Shown here: positions 54,537 through 63,980 of the stretch, in pieces | Numbering within the stretch: position 1 is the stretch's first letter | How the letters are laid out: the number at the start of each line of letters is the position of its first letter | Origin: CALDTK01 sp965215215 | GTDB taxonomy: Bacteria > Bacteroidota > Bacteroidia > Chitinophagales > Saprospiraceae | Assembly (NCBI GenBank): GCA_965215215.1 | Contig: OZ244043.1 | Span: forward strand, 806,001-870,000 | Reading direction: 5' to 3' | DNA length: 64,000 nt | The notes under the pieces: generated by a model | What the model saw: only the letters and a program-made list of their open reading frames with translations | The model's database searches: none | Told to the model about the DNA's origin: nothing | Made by a program: the position numbers and the translations under genes

Positions 54537-55748
54537 TCAGGTACGTTCGATAATCGCGGCGATGCCCTGGCCGCCCCCCGCGCACAGGGTGACGAGCGCC
54601 GTGGTCTTATCCCGGCGCTCGAGCTCGTCGAGGGCGGTGCCGAGCAGGATGCACCCCGTGGCCCCCACCGGGTGCCCGAGGGCGATCGCGCCCCCGTTCA
54701 CGTTGACGCGATCCGGGTCGAGCTTGGAGAAGTGCCGCATAAAGGCCAGCGGCACCACCGCGAACGCTTCGTTTACCTCCACCAGGTCCACGTCCGTAAT
54801 CTCGAGCGAGGCTCGTTTTAGCGCGAGCTCGGTGGCCGGGATCATGCCGAGCAGCATCAGGGTCGGATCGGAGCTCGCGACGGCTACGGCGCGGAGCTTA
54901 GCGCGGGGCTTGAGTCCGTGCATCTCACTCGCTCGGGTACTACCGAGTAGGGTAACGGCGGCTCCGTCGACCAGACCGCTCGAGTTGCCCGCCGTGTGCA
55001 GGTGCCTCACGCCGGGCAGCTCGGGGAAGCGCGTGAGGGCCAACTGATCGAAACCGTCGGCGCCGACGCGCGCGAAGGCCGGCGACAGGACCGCCAGTGC
55101 TTCCGCGGTAGTCTGTGGCCGCGGGTGTTCGTCGGATTCGAGCAGCAGGATGCCGTTCGGATCGTGGATCGGGACCAACGACGCGGAGAATCGACTCTCC
55201 TCGGTGGCCCGGGCGGCCTTCTGCTGGGAGGCCAGGGCAAACTCGTCGAGCTCGGCGCGCGAGATCCCGATGGAGGTAGCGATCAGGTCCGCCGAAACCC
55301 CCTGGGGGAGCGAGGCCGACTTGAGGATCAACCCCGGATCGCGCAACAACGGTCCGCCGTCGCTGCCGAGGGGTACGCGCGACATCGACTCCACCCCCCC
55401 GGCCACCAGCAAATCGTCCCAACCGGCGGCGATGCGGGCCGCGGCGGCGTGCACGCTCTCGAGCCCGCTCGCGCAGTAGCGATTCATCTGCACGCCGGCG
55501 ACGGTGTGCAGCCAACCCGCCTCCGCGAGGGAGGCCTGAGCGATGTTGTACCCCTGGTCGCCGATGGGGGTCACGCAGCCCAGGAGGAGGTCGGCGACCG
55601 CGGCCGGCTCGAAACCGACGCGGTGTTGCAGGGCCTCGAGTAGGAACGCCACGAGCACGTGGGGGGGGACTTCGTAGAGTCCACCGGAAGGCCTAGCGCG
55701 GCCCCGGGGCGTACGGACCGCGTCGAAGAGAAGAACGTCGTTGGACAT
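54537..55748 (-). CDS. fadA: Acetyl-CoA acyltransferase (thiolase)
   Basis: 403 residues. It cleaves 3-ketoacyl-CoA with CoA to acetyl-CoA. The nucleophilic Cys is in MNRYCASGLESVHAAAARIA, the His-Pro signature in NGGAIALGHPVGATGCILLG, and the second catalytic Cys in TLCAGGGQGIAAIIERT, all thiolase hallmarks. It starts MSNDVLLFDAVRTPRGRARP. fadJ follows. A one-mismatch motif copy lies at 54815-54828. Confidence 0.95.
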   Translation of the reverse strand: MSNDVLLFDAVRTPRGRARPSGGLYEVPPHVLVAFLLEALQHRVGFEPAAVADLLLGCVTPIGDQGYNIAQASLAEAGWLHTVAGVQMNRYCASGLESVHAAAARIAAGWDDLLVAGGVESMSRVPLGSDGGPLLRDPGLILKSASLPQGVSADLIATSIGISRAELDEFALASQQKAARATEESRFSASLVPIHDPNGILLLESDEHPRPQTTAEALAVLSPAFARVGADGFDQLALTRFPELPGVRHLHTAGNSSGLVDGAAVTLLGSTRASEMHGLKPRAKLRAVAVASSDPTLMLLGMIPATELALKRASLEITDVDLVEVNEAFAVVPLAFMRHFSKLDPDRVNVNGGAIALGHPVGATGCILLGTALDELERRDKTTALVTLCAGGGQGIAAIIERT

Positions 55749-55822
55749 GCGCGGGCGGCAAGGTAAGTGAACAAGCGGGCGCTCTTAGATAGTTTGGTCA
55801 CCACACCAAAACCGGTTTTACA

Positions 55823-56221
55823 ATGTCCGATCTCTTACTCTCGAATGACCTCCTCCTGCAGGCTACCGTCGTGGCCGAAGCGGGTATCCTCGGCTACATC
55901 GTCACCGTGCTCGTCACGGCGGTCGTGCTCCTGGGCTGTGCCTACATCTTTCCCGGCGTACACATCGCCGGTTTCGGTTCGGCGCTCGTCCTGGCCATCA
56001 TCGTAGGCTTGCTCACCGCGCTGCTCTCGATCCTCAACTTCGACTGGCTCAACGGAATCACCCTGGGCATTTGGTCGCTCGTCGTCGCGGCGGTGGCCAT
56101 CGTCATCGCCGATAAGGTGATGAGCAGCGTGCGGCTCGACTCCTTTCTGTGGGCGCTAGCCGTAGCCGGCGTGCTCGCCCTCGTCAACGGTTTCCTGTTT
56201 CCGGCCTTCGGGACGCTCTAA
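55823..56221 (+). CDS. YvlD-like (phage_holin_4_2 family) membrane protein
   Basis: 132 residues with four hydrophobic helices (AGILGYIVTVLVTAVVLLGC, GFGSALVLAIIVGLLTALLS, LGIWSLVVAAVAIVIADKVM, FLWALAVAGVLALVNGFLF). The glycine-rich PG-V-H-I-x-G-F and N-F-x-W-L-N pattern match the family that was named after holins, but free-standing chromosomal members are not phage lysis genes. Function unknown, maybe envelope stress. A shorter paralog follows 53 bases later. Confidence 0.82.
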   Translation: MSDLLLSNDLLLQATVVAEAGILGYIVTVLVTAVVLLGCAYIFPGVHIAGFGSALVLAIIVGLLTALLSILNFDWLNGITLGIWSLVVAAVAIVIADKVMSSVRLDSFLWALAVAGVLALVNGFLFPAFGTL

Positions 56222-56274
56222 TAATTCCGTTCAAACCTTCGCCAAGCGGCGTGATCGGCACAACTTAGCCGACC

Positions 56275-56619
56275 ATGCTGCTTGGCGTTTTACAAATCCT
56301 AGCCGTCGCCGCGCTCACCTGGTTACTGGCCCGCGTGCACTGGTTCCGCGGGATCCGCGTGGCTAGTTTTAGCGCAAGCCTCGTGCTCACGGCCTTGGTC
56401 GCGGTCACCTACGCGGTACTCAACTACGTAGCCGCGTCCCTCAACTGGGTGACGCTCGGGATGTTCGGCATCGTGGTCGGGGCGGTGGCGGTCGAGCTCG
56501 CCGACTTTTTCGTAACCGGCGTCGAGGTAGACGGCTTCTGGTGGGCACTCGCCCTCTCGCTCCTCGTGGCGGCTACCAACAGCGCGATCGAGCTGCTGCT
56601 CGCGGGGGTACTCGCGTAA
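56275..56619 (+). CDS. YvlD-like membrane protein, paralog
   Basis: 114 residues with four hydrophobic helices (MLLGVLQILAVAALTWLLAR, VASFSASLVLTALVAVTYAV, LGMFGIVVGAVAVELADFFV, WWALALSLLVAATNSAIELL). It is the same fold and order as the preceding gene and probably an old tandem duplicate. The motif copy at 56366 encodes SFSAS at the helix 2 start. Its stop lies 2 bases before the convergent hemA stop, leaving no separate terminator. Confidence 0.78.
   Translation: MLLGVLQILAVAALTWLLARVHWFRGIRVASFSASLVLTALVAVTYAVLNYVAASLNWVTLGMFGIVVGAVAVELADFFVTGVEVDGFWWALALSLLVAATNSAIELLLAGVLA
56366..56379 (+). repeat. Iterated motif (GTTTTAGCGCAAGC)
   Basis: Inside the second YvlD-like gene, encoding SFSAS; motif starts at codon position 3. 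Confidence 0.75.
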
Positions 56620-56621
56620 AA

Positions 56622-57905
56622 CTAAGGTTCCACGTCCGCGGTCTCGGGCACGATGTACTCCGCCGGAAGGTGGGGGACGGTCTTGAGCCGCGGGGCCACC
56701 ACCGCCGCCCGCCGTGCGGCCCGCATCGGCACCCCGATGCACTTGCGCTCCATGTAGTGCATCATCCGCTCGATGAGCTCGCGGGTTTCGGGCTTGAGCC
56801 TTTCGAGGTCGCGACTGAACACCTCCGCGATCGCACGCTTGCGGATCTCCTTGATCTCGCCGGGCACGCCGGAGAGCGCCCGCTCGATGCGACGTTGCTG
56901 CACGCTTTCGCGAAAACTCGCCAACTGCGCCTCGATGAGCAGTCGCGCCTCCGAGACTTCGCGCTCCCGGAAGGCGAGGTTGCTCTGCGCGAGCTTGCGC
57001 AGATCGTCGATCTGGATGTAGGTAGGCTGGTACGCCTCTACCACCTCGGGGTCGACGTTGTGCGGGATCGACAGATCGACCACCACCTTCTCGGTAGCCC
57101 CCTCACCGTTCAGCAGCTGCTCGAACTCGGCCACGTTCACCGTCGGCCTCGTGGAGGCCGTGCAGACGATCAGCAGGTCGAACCCGCCCTCGTAGCCGGC
57201 TAGGTCGTCGAGGGCGATCGCCTTGCCCCCGTACACGCGGGCGAGTCGCTGCGCGTTGGCCAGGGTGCGGTTGGCGACCGTGACGTTGGTGAACCCCTGC
57301 CGCTGTAGGAACTTCGAGATGAGCCAGTTCGTCTGGCCGGCGCCCACCATGAGGACGCGACTGTCGGGAGCCAGGCGCTGCTGCGCGATGCGCTGGGCGG
57401 CGAGACTCACCACCGAGACCGGCTTCTGGCCGATGCGCGTGCGGTGGTACACCTCCTTCGCGGCGGCCACGGCGCTCTGCATGACGAGGCGAATGTGGTC
57501 GCCGCAGTGACCGGCCTCGTGGCACGCCAGGTACGAGAGGCGCAACTGGCGTAAGATCTCGCGCTCCCCGACCACCATCGAGTCTATGGACGCGGCCACG
57601 TCGTAGAGGTGCAGCACGGCGGCTTCGCCCTCCAGGTAGACGGGCTTCACCCCGGAGGCCTTCGGGTCTACGCCCAGGGCCGTTTGGAACTCACATATAG
57701 AGGGGGGTACGGCCGCGCGATCTTGGTAGAAGAAGAACAGAACGCGGTTGCAGGTCGAGAGGTAAAATGCCTCCTCCCAGCCGAGCGCACCGCACAATCG
57801 CCCGATGGTAGCCGGCACCTTCTCCGTCGCGATCGCGTACGGCTCGAGCTGGTCGAGCCCCGCGTGGCGATGGGTGAGTGTGAAGAGCCGGTAACCGTCG
57901 AGCAT
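56622..57905 (-). CDS. hemA: Glutamyl-tRNA reductase
   Basis: About 427 residues from ATG 57905 (MLDGYRLFTLTHRHAGLDQL); TTG at 57914 is an alternative. It reduces Glu-tRNA to glutamate-1-semialdehyde, the first step of C5 haem synthesis. The catalytic Cys is in YLSTCNRVLFFF (C52). Other hallmarks are SMVVGEREILRQLRLSYLA, the Rossmann loop VLMVGAGQTNWLISKFL, NRTLANAQRLA and VVDLSIPHNVDPEV. It is divergent from aspS (182 bases). Motif copy 56904 encodes SFRES. Confidence 0.95.
   Translation of the reverse strand: MLDGYRLFTLTHRHAGLDQLEPYAIATEKVPATIGRLCGALGWEEAFYLSTCNRVLFFFYQDRAAVPPSICEFQTALGVDPKASGVKPVYLEGEAAVLHLYDVAASIDSMVVGEREILRQLRLSYLACHEAGHCGDHIRLVMQSAVAAAKEVYHRTRIGQKPVSVVSLAAQRIAQQRLAPDSRVLMVGAGQTNWLISKFLQRQGFTNVTVANRTLANAQRLARVYGGKAIALDDLAGYEGGFDLLIVCTASTRPTVNVAEFEQLLNGEGATEKVVVDLSIPHNVDPEVVEAYQPTYIQIDDLRKLAQSNLAFREREVSEARLLIEAQLASFRESVQQRRIERALSGVPGEIKEIRKRAIAEVFSRDLERLKPETRELIERMMHYMERKCIGVPMRAARRAAVVAPRLKTVPHLPAEYIVPETADVEP
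56904..56917 (-). repeat. Iterated motif (GTTTTCGCGAAAGC on the minus strand)
   Basis: Inside hemA, sense strand encoding SFRES (compare RFRES in rnpA and SFSES in the GT-like gene). Confidence 0.75.
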
Positions 57906-57969
57906 GTCGTTCAAAAGCTTCGCAAAAATAGCGGCCGGGGCCGGGGGTCGTTGTCAGGGACTAGTCACA

Positions 57970-57984
57970 CCCCCACCGTGGGGG
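57970..57984. promoter_or_regulatory. Palindrome in the hemA-aspS divergent promoter region
   Basis: CCCCCAC (57970-57976) and GTGGGGG (57978-57984) flank one base, a near-perfect palindrome. It could be an operator or a GC-rich hairpin. No regulator is known for it here. Confidence 0.4.
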
Positions 57985-58087
57985 CCGGTTGGCCTGTTAT
58001 GTTAACTGCTGACCACGCAGATGGTGTCGGATCGCGCGTAAGGAATGTGCCACATCCGCGGGCGGGGCGGAGGGCTAAGTTTGCGCC

Positions 58088-59923
<1,836 letters not shown>

Positions 59924-59963
59924 ATCCGACGTTGTCCCTTTTGGTGCAGAGGCAATCTTCCTC

Positions 59964-59999
59964 TAGGCCTCACACAGTGAATTAATTGGGGGAGGCCTA
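59964..59999. terminator. Inverted repeat at the end of the outer-membrane protein gene
   Basis: TAGGCCTC (59964-59971) and GAGGCCTA (59992-59999) are perfect inverted repeats with a 20-nt AT-rich loop. The right arm contains the stop codon of the minus-strand gene. It may end both it and convergent aspS, but lacks a U-tract. Confidence 0.4.
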
Positions 60000-60704
60000 A
60001 TCCTGTAACGGCACTCGTGTACGTGCCCCCGCCCCGAAAGTGAGCTGCAGGCCCGCCGACAGCTCGATGAGGGTCGCGAACGACGTGGAGATCTCGTAGT
60101 TGAAACGAGCGCGCGTGAGCACCTGGTAGTAGGGATTGACGTCGAAGGTGGCCGTGGCCCCGAGCTGCGAGTGGAGCTCCAGGTAGTTGGCGTTGCTGTT
60201 GCGGCGCGTGCGGATCAAGACTGGACCACCACCCGCTGGTACCAAGATGTTCTCATCTTGGAGATAGCTGAATCCAGCGGCGGCGTAGGCAGAAAGCGCC
60301 CACGCTTTGTGACGGAACAGTCGCGGCTCGATCCGCGCCAGGAACACGTTGCCTGCCTCCGAGACGTTAACCTCGTCAAGTGTAGCGATCAGCGAGCCGT
60401 CGGAAAGGAGATACTCCCGATTGTAGCGCCCGGTGGCTTGCCAGCGGTAGAACGAGACCCCGTACACGAGCTTCTCGCGTTTGGAATGCCGAGATAGGCC
60501 AATCTGAAAGCTGTAACCGATTGGTCGCTTATCGTTATGAACATAATTGCCGAAGAAGCGGAGGTCGTCTTCCTCGCGGTAGTCGTAGTTCGCGAAGTAA
60601 CCTGCGCCACCCTCGATGGAGGCGGAGAAGAAACCGGTCGGAGTTTGGGCGCTGGTCGTGAGCATGCAGCCCATAACGGCCGCGAAAACAAGTATAATTC
60701 TCAT
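59997..60704 (-). CDS. Predicted outer-membrane beta-barrel protein, copy 1
   Basis: 235 residues with a signal peptide (MRIILVFAAVMGCMLTTSAQ). Alternating aromatic/polar strands (GYSFQIGLSRHSKREKLVYG, VSFYRWQATGRYNREYLLSD, RARFNYEISTSFATLIELSA) ending in a near-terminal hydrophobic strand suggest an eight-strand barrel. Function unknown. It is a tandem duplicate of the gene at 60794: the last ~90 bases (60018-60107 versus 60821-60910) are nearly identical, and most of the protein matches. Confidence 0.75.
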   Translation of the reverse strand: MRIILVFAAVMGCMLTTSAQTPTGFFSASIEGGAGYFANYDYREEDDLRFFGNYVHNDKRPIGYSFQIGLSRHSKREKLVYGVSFYRWQATGRYNREYLLSDGSLIATLDEVNVSEAGNVFLARIEPRLFRHKAWALSAYAAAGFSYLQDENILVPAGGGPVLIRTRRNSNANYLELHSQLGATATFDVNPYYQVLTRARFNYEISTSFATLIELSAGLQLTFGAGARTRVPLQD

Positions 60705-60793
60705 GCGAAGGGGCGCGAAAGCCGGGCTAACGGAGGACGTTTACGGAGTCGTGTTGCCGCGCAAAGTATCCCGTACCCCCGTGTGGGCCGCGC

Positions 60794-61510
60794 CTATTCT
60801 AGGTTTGATTCGATCCGATTACGTGCCCCCGCCCCGAAGGTGAGCTGCAGGCCCGCCGACAGCTCGATGAGGGTCGCGAACGACGTGGAGATCTCGTAGT
60901 TGAAGCGAAAGCGCGTGAGGAGCTGGTAGTAGGGATTGACGTCGAAGGCGGCCGTGGCCCCGACCTGCGAGTGGAGCTCCAGGTAGTTAGAGTTGCTGTT
61001 GCGGCGCGTGCGGATCGATACGGGGCGGAAGCCATCCTCCGGGACTGAGATACCCTCATCTTGGAGGTAGGAGAATCCGGCGGCGCCGTACGCGGAGAGC
61101 GCCCACGCCTTGCGGCGGAGCAGGCGCGGCTCGATGCGCGCGAGGAACACGTTGCCCGCCTCCGAGACGCTTACCTCCTCGAGGAAGGCGATCAGCGAGC
61201 CGTCGGGGCGGAAGTACTCCCGGTTGTAGCGCCCGGTGGCTTGCCAGCGGTAGAACGAGACCCCGTACACGAGCTTCTCGCGCTTGGAGTGCCGCGAGAG
61301 CCCGAGCTGGAAGCTGTACCCGATCGGTCGCTTATCGCTGTGAGTGTAGAGACCCCAGATGCGGAGGTCGTCCTCCTCATTGTCATAATCGTAGTTCGCG
61401 AAGTAGCCGGCGCCACCCTCGACGGAGGCGGAGAAGAAACCGGTCGGAGTTTGGGCGGAGCAAGCGAGGGCGTAGCCGAGAATACCGAGTGTAAACAACA
61501 GAGCGTGCAT
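60794..61510 (-). CDS. Predicted outer-membrane beta-barrel protein, copy 2
   Basis: 238 residues with a signal peptide (MHALLFTLGILGYALACSAQ). It shares the order and most residues of copy 1 (TPTGFFSASVEGGAGYFANY, RPIGYSFQLGLSRHSKREKL, GLQLTFGAGARNR). Differences cluster in the loops, for example NEEDDLRIWGLYTH versus EEDDLRFFGNYVH and the loop around DEGISVPEDGF. The pair has diverged mainly in surface-exposed segments. The two genes may be co-transcribed (89 bases apart). Confidence 0.75.
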   Translation of the reverse strand: MHALLFTLGILGYALACSAQTPTGFFSASVEGGAGYFANYDYDNEEDDLRIWGLYTHSDKRPIGYSFQLGLSRHSKREKLVYGVSFYRWQATGRYNREYFRPDGSLIAFLEEVSVSEAGNVFLARIEPRLLRRKAWALSAYGAAGFSYLQDEGISVPEDGFRPVSIRTRRNSNSNYLELHSQVGATAAFDVNPYYQLLTRFRFNYEISTSFATLIELSAGLQLTFGAGARNRIESNLE

Positions 61511-61583
61511 GCGTGATAGCCAATAAGCGCGGAGAGGTAGTAAGCCTCTCCGCGCTCCGTGATGTTTGTTGTAGGAAAGAAGT

Positions 61584-62957
61584 TTAGCGCGCTACGTCGG
61601 GTAACGTTACGAAGCCATCCTTGCAGACGTATTTCGCGTACGCCCCCCTTCGGATAGGCCTATCCCCAGTCCAGCTACTCGTTCCACAGTCGCGATTCTC
61701 GCGGTTGAGATTAATGTACTCGTCGCGCTCGTAGGTCTGTGTCCAGATGGTAGCATCTAAAGATCTGATCGTGACCGAGGCGAGCGGAACCGTAATCTCG
61801 GTATTGAGCTCCGCACCGAGAATTTTCACCGCCGGCTTAAACTTTAAGTTCCCGCCAATGGAAGCCTCGTTCGTGTTATCCTCTTCGTAGAGGACGAACT
61901 TTTGATTCCCATCCTCGCACCTCCAACCGGGATCGAATTCGCGTCCCCATTGGCGAGTCTTTCTTTCGCGAATCATGTAACGAGTAGCATCGTATTGAAT
62001 CGATCCTTCGAAGCCACTAAACTCGTACCTACCGTTCCGTTGGATGACGGCTTCGTTGCCCACGCGGCCCAGCACCATCTCGGAGGCGCCACCGTTGCCG
62101 GTAGTACTGATGTACTTGTCGTACTGATTGGTTATTTGGATGTTTCCCGTAAAGATGGCATCGTCTCCGCCACAGGCCTTCCACGCTTCGTAGGCCTCAT
62201 CATCGTCCTCGCCGCCGCCGCCGGTATTGCACCCACCGCCGGGGGCACACCCGAGGAACTGACCACATGCCGACCGGCACAATAACCCCTCGTCGTTGCA
62301 CCAGGTCGTTTCGGGGAGCGGGCACGAGTTTGCGCCGACGCCGTTCGGACCGTCGTCGAACTCCGGCGTGATGATCAGCGTCGGATTGGACTCCGCGTAG
62401 CTATCGTCCGTAGTCACCTCGGTGACGGTTCCGTCCGAGGCTACTTTCTCACCCGGTGCCTGATCCGCGTCTGTCTGGCTCGGGACGAGCGTAAACTCCG
62501 CTACGTCTTCCGGGTAGTTGATGCAGTAGGGGCAGTAGAAGTAAAGGTTCGCTTCGTCGGCGAAGTCCCCCGCGTCGCGGCTTTCGACACCGTCATCTAG
62601 CTCGGGAGCGCCACGTGCAACGTAGAAGGCCAGCGCCGGGTACTCTTCCGGTGTGAATGCAGCCTCGAAGCTCTGCTTGAACGCTCCGGCGTTACGTACC
62701 TCCGTATCGCCGTAGACTCCGGAAGTCGTCGGATTCAAAAGGTCTTGCAGGCCGAAGTACGCATCTTTGTAATACTCATTGCGACCGAGGTCGAAAACCT
62801 CGTCCTTCACGCGCTGATCCCGGAGGATTACTTTCGAGACTTCGTTGAGCTCGAGAATCGCATCGAGCATCCGCTCCTCGCTCGGGCTTATATCGGCTCG
62901 TCTGTCAGCCTGATCGAACTGGGTGTCGTCGGTTTGACAACCGATTGTGTACATCAT
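61584..62957 (-). CDS. Putative lipoprotein of unknown function with a frame-shifted 5' end
   Basis: 457 residues as assembled, starting MMYTIGCQTDD. Just upstream, an ATG at 63004 starts MRSLTKIGGG, then a run of nine G (coding strand) shifts the frame into a stop. With one more G the reading would continue as ALALAFMMYTIGC, a complete lipoprotein signal with lipobox TIGC. The mature protein is rich in Asp, Glu and Gly with a Cys cluster (~234-262, CNDEGLLCRSACGQFLGCAP) and a C-terminal beta-rich domain (LNTEITVPLASVTIRSLDAT). GC is lower than neighbours. No family is recognised. Confidence 0.6.
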   Translation of the reverse strand: MMYTIGCQTDDTQFDQADRRADISPSEERMLDAILELNEVSKVILRDQRVKDEVFDLGRNEYYKDAYFGLQDLLNPTTSGVYGDTEVRNAGAFKQSFEAAFTPEEYPALAFYVARGAPELDDGVESRDAGDFADEANLYFYCPYCINYPEDVAEFTLVPSQTDADQAPGEKVASDGTVTEVTTDDSYAESNPTLIITPEFDDGPNGVGANSCPLPETTWCNDEGLLCRSACGQFLGCAPGGGCNTGGGGEDDDEAYEAWKACGGDDAIFTGNIQITNQYDKYISTTGNGGASEMVLGRVGNEAVIQRNGRYEFSGFEGSIQYDATRYMIRERKTRQWGREFDPGWRCEDGNQKFVLYEEDNTNEASIGGNLKFKPAVKILGAELNTEITVPLASVTIRSLDATIWTQTYERDEYINLNRENRDCGTSSWTGDRPIRRGAYAKYVCKDGFVTLPDVAR

Positions 62958-62974
62958 GAAGGCTAGGGCTAGTG

Positions 62975-62983
62975 CCCCCCCCC
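62975..62983. repeat. C9 tract (G9 on coding strand) in the lipoprotein signal peptide
   Basis: Nine bases; ten would put ATG 63004 in frame with the lipoprotein body. It is either a contingency tract or a base-count error in the assembly. Confidence 0.7.
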
Positions 62984-63029
62984 AATTTTGGTTAGAGATC
63001 TCATTGTACGAGATTTGGTGACTGCTGGG

Positions 63030-63047
63030 ACTGACTTGTTCGTCAGT
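63030..63047. promoter_or_regulatory. Inverted repeat upstream of the lipoprotein start
   Basis: ACTGAC (63030-63035) and GTCAGT (63042-63047) form a perfect 6-bp inverted repeat with a 6-nt loop, 26 bases upstream of ATG 63004. It could be an operator or a leader hairpin. Confidence 0.3.
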
Positions 63048-63315
63048 GGTAGGTCAATGGTACACACTTTTCGCTACCCAATTTGTAGTATGCTGTATGA
63101 CATTCAGGCTTTCGTGTTTATGAATTGACAATGCGCATGCATATCGTCCGCCCAATGCCTATGACGCTGACATTATAAATAAGGGTTGGTTAAAAGGTGT
63201 TACGCTATGAGCATACCTAACTATTTGTATAGTAATATGCTCTAGATTAGAAATAGGAGAGCAAGTTGGGTAGTATGCTCTACCCGTGTGCTTAGGAAGC
63301 AACATCCCCTTATAA

Positions 63316-63490
63316 CCGCGTGGCGCGAGCAGAGTTCGTCTAACGCCACGTTCGCCCCCCCCCCCCCGCGAGAAACGCACATCCCGGCGGAATCCCCGGG
63401 GCACGTTCGGCTAGCTCCGCTCGTGTGCCCGAGAGACAACGGCCCTCTCACCACCGCGCGGCACGAGCGGAGCGCGCCGAACGCCACGCT
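63316..63490. repeat. REP/BIME-like cluster of three palindromic repeats
   Basis: Copies alternate in orientation. A (63316-63350, plus): stem CGTGGCG/CGCCACG, loop CGAGCAGAGTTCGTCTAA. B (63399-63430, minus): stem GGGCAC/GTGCCC, loop CGAGCGGAGCTAGCCGAA. C (63454-63490, plus): stem GCGCGGC/GCCACGC with one mismatch, loop CGAGCGGAGCGCGCCGAA. Related to the pair at 22042-22132. Confidence 0.65.
63355..63367. repeat. C13 homopolymer
   Basis: Thirteen C, the longest homopolymer in the window, directly after REP-like copy A and in noncoding DNA. Confidence 0.7.
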
Positions 63491-63522
63491 CAAAAACCGC
63501 CACGCGTCCGACCTTCGCCCCC

Positions 63523-63954
63523 ATGCCCGCCCTCTTCCACCTCGCCTACCACGTCCGCGACCTCGACCGGGCCCGCGCCTTCTACGGCACCACCCTCGGC
63601 TGCCGCGAGGGCCGCAGCACCGATACTTGGGTCGACTTCGACTTCTTCGGCCACCAACTCTCCCTCCACCTCGGCGAGCCCTTCGCCACCACCGACACCG
63701 GGCACGTCGACGGACAGCGCGTACCCATGCCCCACCTCGGCGCCGTGCTCCCCCTGAAAGAATGGCGCACCGTGGCCGACCGACTCGAAGCCACCGCCGA
63801 TGTCGACTTCGTGATGCGCCCCCAAGTGCGCTACGCCGGACAGGTAGCCGAGCAGTACATCCTCTTCGTGCGCGACCCTTTCGGCAACCCCATCGAACTC
63901 AAAGGCTTCGCCGACCTGAGCGCCCTCTACGCCGAATCCCCCGGCACCCGTTAG
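63523..63954 (+). CDS. Glyoxalase/VOC-family protein
   Basis: 143 residues, the size of a single VOC domain pair. Beta-alpha-beta-beta-beta units are FHLAYHVRDLDRARAFYGTT, WVDFDFFGHQLSLHLGE and the C-terminal EQYILFVRDPFGNPIELKGF. The metal ligands typical of the fold correspond to His (FHLAYHV), His (FGHQL) and Glu (NPIELK). The reaction cannot be inferred; family members include dioxygenases and isomerases. Confidence 0.85.
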   Translation: MPALFHLAYHVRDLDRARAFYGTTLGCREGRSTDTWVDFDFFGHQLSLHLGEPFATTDTGHVDGQRVPMPHLGAVLPLKEWRTVADRLEATADVDFVMRPQVRYAGQVAEQYILFVRDPFGNPIELKGFADLSALYAESPGTR

Positions 63955-63980
63955 CCTTGCGGCAAAACCTCCCCCGCCGC

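Larger units (their letters stand above)
63005..63522. other. Gene-free region between lipoprotein and VOC genes
   Basis: Intergenic stretch of over 500 bases. Its left half (63005-63300) is AT-rich and promoter-like; its right half holds the REP-like cluster and C13 tract. Short open frames across it are low-quality. Confidence 0.6.

Noticed and set aside
53181..54821. 546-codon plus frame opposite fadJ and fadA
   Set aside because: Antisense shadow; it crosses the junction of two well-identified genes.
55823..56619. Holin genes as a prophage remnant
   Set aside because: Both belong to the YvlD-like chromosomal family; no lysin, integrase or structural phage genes are near.
57912..57925. 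Further copy of the iterated motif at the hemA start
   Set aside because: AAGCTTCGCAAAAAT lacks the variable base and has two or more mismatches.
63159..63493. Short minus-strand frames in the repeat-rich intergenic region
   Set aside because: They are generated by the palindromic repeats and C13 tract; similar peptide fragments recur near 22050 only because the DNA repeat recurs.
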